Assembly: GCA_020650975.1 (NCBI GenBank)
Contig: JAIPMN010003045.1
Span: 3,488-32,754, forward strand
DNA: 29,267 nt
Origin: Apostichopus californicus
Taxonomy: Eukaryota > Echinodermata > Holothuroidea > Aspidochirotida > Stichopodidae
Direction of reading: 5' to 3'
Shown: positions 21,301 to 29,267 of the stretch, in pieces
Layout: every line of letters starts with the position of its first letter
Position numbering within the stretch: position 1 is the first letter of the stretch
Translations under genes and position numbers: made by a program
Notes under the pieces: generated by a model
The model's input: the letters and a program-made list of their open reading frames with translations, nothing else
Told to the model about the DNA's origin: nothing
The model's database searches: none

Positions 21301-24300
21301 GCCCGTTCTGGAATCCCGAACTGTTTTTCTTTCTTCCTTGATCTAGAAGAAGAGGGATAAAACAACCCTGTTTGTTAGCTAGGAAGGACTATACATTCAT
21401 TAACATATATAGTGAGCAGGGAAACAACCCCCGCCCCCCACCCTCAAAACAAAAATGGGGACTTGCTCCTTGCCTTCCTGCCCCTCTGAGGAACTGGTAA
21501 AATGTCACTCTTGCTTGGAAGCTTCTAACCCTGTAAGTTAAAAATATCATCCGAAGTTGACAGCCACTTGTATGAGGATAGCTACACAAACAAACAAACA
21601 ATCCTCACTTTACATATCCTCCTTGAAGGAATTCATTAGGACACACAGAGAGACCCACGAACAAGGATGTCAGATTCAAATCCATCAGCTGACAGGTGTC
21701 TCTTTCTTTTAGATTACCTGCGGTTTGGTTTTCAGAGTACCTCAGTCAAATGACTTGTTCTTAGTTTGCAATATCAGGAGCTGCCAACTGGAGACCCATG
21801 TAGAGCTCTAAGGTAATGGACTACACCCATGTATCAGACCAAAAGACCCATCTCCCCGCTTCCCTCCCTCCCTCCCTCCCTCCCTCAACCAACCAACCCT
21901 CCAAAGCACTGAACCCAGACACCTAGAGGAGAGTTACATACATACCCCGCCTGGTGCAGATTGTGTCGATGACGTAGCCTCGTAGTATTGAGGTGCTCCA
22001 CTGCCAGTGTTGGAAAAGGACATTACTGAAGATTGACTGTAGCAATGACTGTTAGGGTCATTAGCCAGTCTCTCCTGATAACAGGAAACAATTCAAAGAG
22101 AAATGGGGTTGAAAATATCACCTTTTACAGCTTAATATGAACCCGAGAGCAGAGTATATCGCTAAACTAGTGTAACCCAGATCCGAGACAGAAAGTCTCA
22201 CCTAGCATTTCCCCCCTCCCCCTCTCTCTAATTCTGGTATGAGTTAAGTTTTTCAGACAGGTTGGTAAATGGATCACGAATGTGCCTTGAATTATGACAG
22301 TAATGTAGTTCACAGGTACATATGTTTGCATATATATCAAGAAATGCAATTAGACATGTAGTGAGTTCACACAAATAATCGTGTTCTATCATATTCTACA
22401 TTCCTGGATTTATGCTCCTAGTTTTACTCCCGGGAATTTGGAATTCTAGTCTATAGACCTGAACTAGGAGCAGACTGAGTACTAGAACACTGTACTCATG
22501 TTGGTTCTCATACCGAGGGGAAATTTGACTTATATTCATAATGATGCTGATTTAACTTATCCTACAGCTCTGCGTCACGTTAGAATTTCAGCAAGTTCTA
22601 CACCCATCTGAATAAGTTTTTTACATCAAGTTCATGACAGTTTCATATTAGATCTCGAAAAAGGCCGAAGACAGTCCTGGTCGATCCCAACAGTGTAACA
22701 ACCGGTAGACATCTATAACTAGATTAATTACCACTTAGATAGCCTCCCGATGGTGTAAAATTATAAGACAATTCATCTATAGAGTGTCTTATGTTCATAT
22801 TTAGCATCATACAAATAACGCATTGTGAGCCCAGAGACTAAATCAAATACTTGATAAATGCGTACAGTTGCAACTGAGGGAGATTTCGAAATAAACCTGT
22901 AAATATTTAAACATTAACGCAAGCGTTTTGCTTCACAACCAATGTGAACAATGTGTCAAGTTTTCAAATAGGAGTAGCAAAGATTAGTCGCTAGGCAGTG
23001 AAAGGTAAAAGCAAATGGATGGCAAAGTTTAGTTTGGAATATTCCCAGCTAGGATAGTCCTACTGTACGATCTGCATACATGTACAGGTTACAATTTGCC
23101 TATAAATGCTTGAAGCTTATGTTTTTTTTCCATGTACTACAGAATTGTGAAAAATATTGAAAGTCGTGTATAAATAAAAACTGCTACACAAACATGTATG
23201 TGTAGCAAACTCAGCCACTTTTGACATAGAATGTTGCAATGCAATACCTGATCAAAGTATTCCTCGAGAATCGGGTAAATTTTCCAAAGAAACCCTCCAA
23301 TTGTGATGCGGCACAATTGGAGGGTTTAACTTATCGGCGATTACACTATGGTCAGCGTCCGACCCATCTCACGACTACGATAAAGTAAATCCTTGACCAC
23401 AGAACCGTAGTACCGGAATGGGTCGGACGCTAACCATAATGTAATTGCACTTACAAAGTTCTGTTCCATGTTTCTGAACACATTGTCCATCATACCGAAC
23501 CCGCCAAATGGTGACATTGCCTGCGTGAGAAGAGATGCACAGTGGAAGAGAAACATTTGGGTTAGTCAAAAAACAAATAAATCAGAAGGATGTCTTGGTG
23601 CCCACTTGAGGTAGAGCTCAGTGGTCCTTGAACGGTTGACATAAATTTTTCATCATTTCCCTCTTGGTTACGGTTCTAGCACCAGACCCCCTCTCAGTCA
23701 GAATATTGTCGATAATACACGATACAACAAATTTTTCTTCTTCCAAACTTTCAAAGAAAATTTCACTTAGAATGTATGCCAAGAGGACTGGTTTTACATG
23801 TCTGTTAACGGAGTAAAGTGAATGCTAGTTTTGCTTTGGGATATTCGTATATAAATCAAACATAACGGGTGGTATACAGTAACTTTGCACGCAACCCAGC
23901 TTTGTGCACTGTGTTTAACAGACATGTGTACAGTACAGTAGCACAGTATATGTGGTGTCTGAAAGTCTATTTTATTCACTTTTTTTAAACCAAATTTTGA
24001 TCTAGATACAACCTCAAGATGGTGAAAAGTGAAAACTGAGTGTGGAAGAAGGAACATCCATTCTGTTATCCGCAACTGCTCGAGCATTTTGACTTATGAC
24101 CACTTCAGGCAAAATCTATCTCATTCTGGCAAAATCTGATCCAACCATTGATGAAATCACAATCACATTGTTAGAAGATACAGTAGAACGAACCCACTGA
24201 GTTACATCAGTGGGATGATCAGGGCAAATGTTTCGTTAACATTGACTACAATCTAACTGCTAATTACGACCTAGCTAACATACGTCCTACTACTGTTTCT

Positions 24301-27075
24301 AATTAACACATTCTTAATTTGGAAAATATTTCTAAGTTTTGACAATTACATTGCAAAATTTGGCAGGCTAAGGCAAAAAGCTGAATTTTTTTTATATGAT
24401 CTACAACATTATATAGGCAGATTAAGTTTGATAAAGTGGTGACCTGTATAAGTCTGTGTTACAGCAATATTAAAACCAAATTACCATTTACACAACAGCA
24501 GCACAATTTTTCCCCAAAAAAAGAACCAAAAAAAGGGAGGATAATTTCAGGTGAAACTTGTTGTAGATTAAAGATTAAATTTCCATATTAAAATTTCTAT
24601 GATTTGACTATTCTATATCTAAACTTCGTAAAATATTGCACTGTCTGTCTACATGAGCCCTGAAATATGAAAATGAGAACGGCTTCATATTAATCAAACA
24701 TGATCAAAAAAAGCATTTCTGTGGTTAACAGAAACAAAGCGGAAAATTTCAGGAGAAACTTGTTGTTAATGAGAAATTAATCTTCAATATTAAGATTACC
24801 ATGATTTGCCTTATCTATTTCTAAACTATCTAAAGTATTGCACTGTCTACAAGAGCCCTGAAAGTACAGTATTCATAAGCATAGTGGACTGGATTAATAT
24901 GAAAATGAGAATGGCATCATATTAAGTAAACATGTACGAAAAATACCATTCTGTTGTTCACAAAAGCAAAGCAGAAAATTTCTGGTAAAACTTGTTGTGG
25001 AGTAAAAATTTATTTTCAGTATCAAATTTTCCACGAGTTAACTTTTCTACTTCTAAACTGTCTATGTGAGCCCTGGATCAACATGAAGATAAATGTGGCT
25101 CTATATTAAGAAAACGCTTACGAATAAATCGTTCTGTGGTTCTTGTCTTGGCTGTCTGTGTCTTCTCCTATCTCTCTCTTCAAGTTGGTAACCATGGGGA
25201 CCAGCATTGCCATCACTGATGGCCATAAATGGACTTTGGTGAGTGAGAGGACTCACAAAGAAACCTCCCATCATTCTTCTGTGATTTTCATGGAAATCTC
25301 TGTCCACCAAAAACAAAAAGAAATCATTTTTCAAATCTTCCTATGTCTTACAGGCTTGATTAACTGCAATGACTATTACACCATGATACAGACTGAAAAG
25401 TGATGATCGTATTTTGACACGCTCCGCCCTCCACCCCCAAAGGAATGGTGGCTAAGATTTTTTTCCTGTTCATTGTACATTTTATAAACTGTTGCAAACA
25501 CTTACGTAGAACTATCACTTGTCATATAGTACTATCTATTATCTGACCTCAAGTTTAGAACAGTTTAGTACTTTGCAGTGAAGATTATGTGCTGTGCCTA
25601 ATTTGTTAAAAGTTCTCTGAGTGGCTTAGAGCACTAGAGATTTTATTAGATTCATGGACTCTACAAAATCGTCTGACGAAGTTGAATTAATTCAACATAA
25701 TTTATGTGATATACTGTATCTTAACTAGGTTAACATGTAGTCACTAGCTGTAAACACCACACAAGATACTATCTATGCTCAAACCTTACACTGAAATCAA
25801 CACAGTGGAGAGAGATACAGATACAGTGAGATACTGTTAACATGTATACTGTACAATTTTCAAATTGGTTGAATTAAACTTGATGCACCACTGCTTCCTT
25901 TACTTACAAAAATTATTTGTGCCTTAGGCATAACGATTGCACCATTTCATGCAAAAAATTGTATAATCTATATATGTGATATATTATTGATAGCCGTTCG
26001 TTCATACTTGTCAAAATTCTTGGAATCTGATTGGCCTGTTGTCGTCAGCTGACCGTGCATTGGACTATGAATAATGCTTGGTAAACTCACCATCACATGA
26101 GTACAAGTTGCACAAAAAAAACAAGGATATTACTGGATTTTCACAAAGAAACACATTGTCGGTTCAAATTCCTTGTCCGTTCAAATTATCTGTTAGGTTG
26201 TGTTACTCATCCTACTAGAGTAGGCTAGTAGCATTATCTTTATTGTTTATATATATATTTTCAGATTTGCTAAGATGCTAAAAGAAAGTTTATGAAGAAT
26301 GTAAGTTGTTATTGTTAGGCCTAGGCCATTAGTGGTCACCACTTCACTGTTGTTGAACGTACCATTACAAAGGAGGTGTTCAGTATGAGCGTACGATGCT
26401 ATTTTTGTACCAAATCACCAAGAACGACATATTTATGTTGCGTTGGTACGAAATAACACAAACACAACAAGAAACATGCTTTTTAGTATTTTAGTGTAAG
26501 ATAATATGTTACTTGGTACAAAACAGTACAAAATGAATCATTTTGTTAGTCTGTACGAAACCCATGATTAAAACAAAAGATTGCTGGAACATTGAGTTAT
26601 GCTGTATCATTGTATGTTCTATTTTTGTACGAATTCAATAGAAAATACATATTTAGTGTGGGTTCGTACGAACTACCACAAATACACCAATAAACATGCT
26701 TTGTGTTGTCTACTCTAATGTAAGATAGCCTATTACATTAACTTAAGTTCGTACGAAACAGTACAAAATAAACCGACATACTACACAACGAGTTTGCAAT
26801 GGTACGTTAATTGACAATTAAGTGGCGACCACTTGATCCAACTAACGTTACAACGCGGTCGAATTTTCTTGCGATGTTGCAACGAAGTTCGTATTACGAA
26901 ATGATCGTGATTGGTTTGTATATTCCCCTTGCCTAACGTAATTGTACTGCATTAATGCTAACCTAGCCTTTAACTTAGTCATCTATGCAACAGAAACAAG
27001 GATCCAACTGCCCAAAATCAACCTTTACCTGAAAAATGGATCATCGTTGAACCCTCCGAAAGGACTACCAAACAT
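18264..27075 (-). CDS. Mlf: Myeloid leukemia factor (MLF family, MLF2-like), complete eight-exon gene
   Basis: Exons in transcript order: 27075-27029, 25299-25122, 23520-23455, 22074-21946, 21342-21270, 19707-19621, 18774-18663, 18351-18264. Together they are 780 nt, 259 residues plus TAA; human MLF1 is 268 and MLF2 248. The start ATG has A at -3 and an in-frame TAA 18 bases upstream. Visible family blocks: N-terminal FNDDPFF; HRRMM; SPF.AISDGNAGP; MSPFGGFGMMDNVFRNM; SSVMSFSNTGSGAP; STQSAPGGIKE; KTVRDSRTG..KMAISHKI; GDREHKVEKKKDIKSGQ; NQEFVNLDE; DAGRFDQEF. Family knowledge: MLF proteins shuttle between nucleus and cytoplasm, affect haematopoietic differentiation and transcription (Drosophila Mlf stabilises a RUNX factor), and associate with DNAJB6-type chaperones. 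The fit to MLF2 is closer than to MLF1. Confidence 0.95.
18663..18774 (-). CDS. Mlf: Mlf coding exon 7
   Basis: Acceptor TTTGAAACAG ending at 18775, donor GTGAGT starting at 18662, ending in phase 2. It encodes DAGRFDQEFKQRTSRFHRHR, then a His/Arg/Thr stretch and QPLAIDQGP, which resembles RLAIQGP near the MLF2 C-terminus. Confidence 0.88.
18775..19620. other. Mlf intron 6
   Basis: No element recognised. Open frames 18744-18947 and 19097-19367 lack family features. Confidence 0.6.
19621..19707 (-). CDS. Mlf: Mlf coding exon 6
   Basis: Acceptor GTACTACAG ending at 19708, donor GTAAGA starting at 19620, phase 1 at both ends. It encodes GDREHKVEKKKDIKSGQMEE then NQEFVNLDE, aligning with GERAHIIEKEQDMRSGQLEERQEFINLEE of Drosophila Mlf. 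Confidence 0.95.
19971..19988. repeat. 18-bp perfect palindrome
   Basis: TTCCGCGAATTCGCGGAA, self-complementary over all 18 bases and GC-rich in an AT-rich intron. Confidence 0.9.
20160..20708 (+). mobile_element. Decayed non-LTR retrotransposon (L2/CR1-like) 3' end
   Basis: Broken plus-strand reading frames give the order of motifs seen at the C-terminus of LINE reverse-transcriptase proteins: QNAAA near 20193, HLVRILKTLHWLP near 20258-20296, a GKAL...APHYI stretch near 20333-20370, and SHLWNKLPLDLR near 20492-20527. Stops interrupt all of them. The end has GGCGTATTATAAATTC followed by an ATT repeat (about 20678-20708), like the 3' tail of L2/CR1-type elements. It sits in Mlf intron 5, antisense to Mlf. 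The 5' end is truncated and its exact limit is uncertain. Confidence 0.75.
21270..21342 (-). CDS. Mlf: Mlf coding exon 5
   Basis: Acceptor CTCTTCTTCTAG ending at 21343, donor GTAAGA starting at 21269, ending in phase 1. It encodes IKEERKTVRDSRTGTQKMAI then SHKI, matching [25 protein letters not shown] of MLF1; the usual Thr of KETRK is Glu here. Confidence 0.95.
21343..21945. other. Mlf intron 4
   Basis: Contains a C-rich/G-rich patch near 21425-21490 and a (TCCC)n tract at 21861-21885 followed by (AACC)3. No coding signal beyond the flanking exons. Confidence 0.7.
21861..21898. repeat. (TCCC)n/(AACC)n simple repeat
   Basis: Six TCCC units followed by three AACC units in Mlf intron 4. Confidence 0.9.
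21946..22074 (-). CDS. Mlf: Mlf coding exon 4
   Basis: Acceptor CCTGTTATCAG ending at 22075, donor GTATGT starting at 21945, 43 codons in phase 0. It encodes ERLANDPNSHCYSQSSVMSF, then SNTGSGAPQYYEATSSTQSA and PGG. This is the most conserved MLF core block. Confidence 0.95.
23290..23327. repeat. Perfect 16-bp stem hairpin
   Basis: AAACCCTCCAATTGTG at 23290-23305 is exactly complementary to CACAATTGGAGGGTTT at 23312-23327, with the loop ATGCGG. It lies 13 bases from the foldback element. Confidence 0.95.
23341..23444. mobile_element. Foldback / MITE-like inverted-repeat element beside Mlf exon 3
   Basis: The 27-base arms 23341-23367 and 23418-23444 are inverted copies with two mismatches (shared core GCGTCCGACCCAT). 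A further internal pair ACTACG/CGTAGT continues the fold. Total 104 bp. Reading the ends as TA-CACTATGG...CCATAATG-TA would suit a TA target-site duplication as in Tc1/mariner-type MITEs, but the family is not established. Its edge is 10 bases from the exon 3 donor at 23454. Confidence 0.75.
23455..23520 (-). CDS. Mlf: Mlf coding exon 3
   Basis: Acceptor CTTCTCACGCAG ending at 23521, donor GTAAGT starting at 23454, 22 codons in phase 0. It encodes AMSPFGGFGMMDNVFRNMEQ, matching VSPFGMLGM...FGMMNDMIGNME of MLF2. A foldback element begins ten bases beyond its donor. Confidence 0.93.
23521..25121. other. Mlf intron 2
   Basis: The half nearer exon 2 is occupied by the diverged triplication (24539-25142). 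The rest is AT-rich with no element recognised. Confidence 0.65.
24539..25142. repeat. Diverged three-copy tandem duplication including the Mlf exon 2 3' end
   Basis: Three successive segments begin at about 24539, 24741 and 24973. Each opens with a variant of GGAAAATTTCAGG..AAACTTGTTGT and passes through CTAAACT, CACTGTCT (lost in the third), GAGCCCTG and ATATTAA. Each ends with a variant of TTCTGTGGTT. In the third copy this end is the last 21 bases of Mlf exon 2 and its donor. Copy 2 has an extra 30-odd bases after GAGCCCTG. Confidence 0.85.
25122..25299 (-). CDS. Mlf: Mlf coding exon 2
   Basis: Acceptor: a T-rich tract then GGACAG ending at 25300; donor GTAAGC starting at 25121; ends in phase 0. 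It encodes DFHENHRRMMGGFFVSP, then SPFMAISDGNAGPHGY, then a basic RDRRRHRQPRQEPQ tail. The MLF1 14-3-3 motif (RSFSEP) is absent here. The exon's 3' end lies in a diverged tandem triplication (24539-25142). Confidence 0.92.
25300..27028. other. Mlf intron 1
   Basis: Large first intron, AT-rich, holding the GTAC-rich inverted-repeat element (26331-26833). No additional coding exon seen. Confidence 0.65.
26331..26833. mobile_element. Non-autonomous inverted-repeat DNA element with internal tandem duplication
   Basis: The left end AGTGGTCACCACTT and the inverted right end AGTGGTCGCCACTT differ at one base. Both are followed after about 12 bases by AACGTACCATT and then CAAA, so the terminal inverted repeats extend roughly 40-60 bp. 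Inside, two related segments of about 160 bp start at 26401 and 26621 (period 220), sharing ATTTTTGTAC, AAACATGCTTT, TAATGTAAGATA and CAGTACAAAAT. No transposase is present. I could not identify a convincing target-site duplication. Confidence 0.8.
27029..27075 (-). CDS. Mlf: Mlf coding exon 1
   Basis: ATG at 27075-27073, donor GTAAAG starting at 27028, ending in phase 2. It encodes MFGSPFGGFNDDPFF, like the DDPFF start of vertebrate MLF1. An in-frame TAA at 27093-27091 sets the start. It is too short to appear as a long open frame. Confidence 0.9.
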
Positions 27076-27370
27076 TTTTACTTCAGTGTTTTAACACAAG
27101 ATTAAGAAAAGTCAAAAAGGAACTTCACACCAAACAGCCTACAATTCACACAAAATCACGTCTGGCATATACGCCACAGAGTTTAACAGTGAGAAGAATG
27201 GGCAGCGCAGGAAATTGTACTAATTTAATGTGGGTATACGCGGAACTCCATACGTAACATACGTTGCGAAGTAACGTACAGGCCCAATCCTGATATGATA
27301 AAGCCATACGGCTCCGAATGCTGATAGTTTCAGAGCGCCCTCTATATTTCGGCGCATTTAGTTTATGGAT
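27076..27370 (-). promoter_or_regulatory. Probable Mlf 5' UTR/promoter region
   Basis: This is directly upstream of the Mlf start codon. It is less AT-rich than the flanks and has scattered CpG-containing ACGT motifs (for example the imperfect inverted repeat TACGTTGCGAAGTAACGTA near 27261-27279). No TATA box at a definable distance was identified, so limits are nominal. Confidence 0.3.
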
Positions 27371-28110
27371 TTAAATAATGTGATGCCATAATTGCGACCT
27401 GTTGCAAACTATGGAACTGTATTTGTGGTGCATCAAATCGTTAGTTTTATGTAGAACATGACAAACACCAATGTACCGTCTTGTATTAACTTCTAGAGAT
27501 ACGCGGTGGTGACGCGTGGGTCGGTTGTTAAAAAAATTCATGTAGTACTTGCAGATAACATGAACTGGTGGTTGAGAAGTGGTTCGACAACTACACTGAA
27601 GGGTTAGGAGCATTCTTGGGGGAGTTGGTTGTATCCAAACTCTATCCTTACTGTCCTTTATTTTTTTGAACACACAATGCCAAAATATAACACAAGATAA
27701 ATTCGCAATATATCCAGTTTATTATACGTCTCTTTCCATGAAAGTTTCATAAAAGACTAGATATTTTGCTTTGAGTAACCTTGCAAAACCTAACCTGAAT
27801 TTTATGCTCAAGATCTGTATGAACTTTGACCTTAATATTAATATTTGCTCATACATTACAAGCATTTACAGTAGCAAGGAAGTATTCAAATTTTGGCAAA
27901 AAGAAATTCTCAGAATACTATTTTCTGTTCATCTACTTTCTAGGTACCTCTCTTATGGCATTATTTGTCAGCTACAAATGGTGCCTCTTTCTGATCCAAT
28001 AGCAAAGCTTTGTTATTGACACGTAGCCCTGTTTACATTGTATCTGGATCAAGTCCACATTGCTCTTTCATGGATAAAATCCCAGAGGTATTGTTTACTG
28101 CTTTATGATG

Positions 28111-28311
28111 CAGTGGCGGATCCAGGAAGCGGCCCGGGAGACAAGTTCCAGTAGATACTAAAGTTTCAGATAAAAGTAGGCATGCCGGTAGTCTGAATCT
28201 TTTTACCATATTCATTTTCTCTGAAGAAAATTATATTTGCAGCTAAGTTTTCAGTGCCAAAAGGAAAAAGTTCAGGATGGGGGGCCTGGAGGGCCTCCCT
28301 GGACCTGCCCT
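28111..28311. mobile_element. hAT-type MITE
   Basis: Starts CAGTGGCGGATCCAGG, and the other end, read inverted, is CAGGGCAGGTCCAGG, a typical hAT-like terminal pair. Length 201 bp, no coding capacity. The flanking octamers TTATGATG and TAATGCTA match at five of eight positions, compatible with a worn 8-bp target duplication. It lies about 1 kb upstream of Mlf. Confidence 0.7.
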
Positions 28312-29267
28312 GTAATGCTATCATATAATAGTAGTACACTGCACATTTGATCCATTAAGAAGACTTGTTTTTAGCCATACACCAATGGTTATGTCCACCT
28401 ACGAGATCTGCTTTTCGAATCCAGTACAAATGTGAACGGGTACAAGAAAAGTTGACGTAACCTCTGACCCAGCCATGAAATAAGACAACTTCACAGAGGG
28501 CCAAACACCATTATGCATCGAATATTCATCTTCACCAAAATCTGCATGAGCATCCCTTTGAGGAGTGGATGTACAAAAGTCAAATACGATATAAACTTCA
28601 CAGGTCACAAGAACCACTTCTAATATCCTTATCTGCAACACGATTTACATGGTCGTGCTTAGGCTAACACTGAAGGAAAATGATGTTGTTCAACCTGTTA
28701 AAATATAAATAAAGAGAAGACATGGATATTCCTATCATCCTGGCTATTCCTAGAATTACTGAAAGCATTGATTGTGACCTGCTGTACTGCTTTAACTCTG
28801 GAGCACTTCGCCTCTGCCACCGTACAACACTTACTTGATGCAGACCCCCAAACTACAAATTTGTGTGCCGCAGAAGATTATAGAGAAGTATTTGACAAAA
28901 CATTGTTAACTTTCTGAGAATTTCCTTCCGACATAAAACAAAATTTGCATAACCTCCTTGTTCGAGAACGCAAACAGCAAAGCGTTACTCTGAATATGTA
29001 ACACTCGACTCTCCATCAGACTGGAAGATATCGAAAATATAATCCAATGAAAACATTCATCCCAAAAGGAAATACAACCTAACCTGACCAAAAAGAAAAA
29101 GAAAATCCTTAAAAGCAAAAACCCAACTCACCCTGAATTGAAATGTCCAATCATCCAAGCTTACTTACGGCAATGTTCGTCGATATTCTCCCCTCTCATA
29201 GCCTTACCAACCGACCCACTTTCTTACCCTGCCCTTCATGTGCCATTTGCCCACCACCGCCCCCCCC
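28312..29267. other. Upstream flank, nothing recognised
   Basis: No coding exon, RNA gene or element could be supported. The window ends in a C-rich run. Confidence 0.55.

Larger units (their letters stand above)
22075..23454. other. Mlf intron 3
   Basis: Carries the foldback element and hairpin near exon 3 and a smaller 11-bp inverted repeat (TGCTCCTAGTT at 22413-22423 and its complement at 22462-22472). The rest is AT-rich without recognisable features. Confidence 0.65.

Noticed and set aside
26160-26200. GGTTCAAATTCC resembling a tRNA B-box
   Set aside because: No A-box, acceptor stem or cloverleaf could be built around it.

Overview
This is a eukaryotic, intron-rich, AT-rich window from an animal genome. 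It carries two protein-coding genes facing each other tail to tail. The sequence alone does not fix the species. The protein features, the L2/CR1-like LINE tail, the hAT-type MITE and the many poly-G/poly-C tracts would suit a marine invertebrate deuterostome such as an echinoderm, but that placement is inference.

Region 1 (about 1072-14140, plus strand) is the 3' part of an atrophin gene of the full-length RERE type. Nine in-phase coding exons (1072 to stop at 10858) encode 1426 residues. They cover the second half of the SANT domain, a C-x2-C-x18-C-x2-C GATA-type zinc finger, a 2.27-kb low-complexity exon with 14 tandem heptapeptides, and the conserved atrophin C-terminus (RGYNSC..TDL block, [14 protein letters not shown] block, Arg-Glu repeat, His-rich stretch). 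The BAH/ELM2 part must lie upstream of base 1. A long 3' UTR probably ends near the AATAAA at 14119.

Region 2 (about 14140-18260) is the convergent intergenic interval. It holds a nine-copy 66-bp tandem array (16032-16624) and an orphan exon-like open segment on the minus strand (17784-17939).

Region 3 (27075 down to 18264, minus strand) is a complete myeloid leukemia factor (Mlf) gene: eight exons, 259 residues, MLF2-like in sequence and length. Its introns contain most of the mobile DNA: a decayed LINE reverse-transcriptase 3' end (20160-20708), a foldback element touching the exon 3 splice donor (23341-23444), a perfect hairpin beside it, a diverged triplication that includes the 3' end of coding exon 2 (24539-25142), and a 0.5-kb inverted-repeat element packed with GTAC palindromes (26331-26833).

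Region 4 (27094-29267) is the Mlf upstream region, with a small hAT-type MITE (28111-28311) and no further gene seen.

The two products are not known to act in one pathway: atrophin is a nuclear corepressor and Mlf a nuclear/cytoplasmic regulator. Their adjacency matters because human ATN1 and MLF2 both lie at 12p13.31, so the pair looks like an old syntenic linkage.
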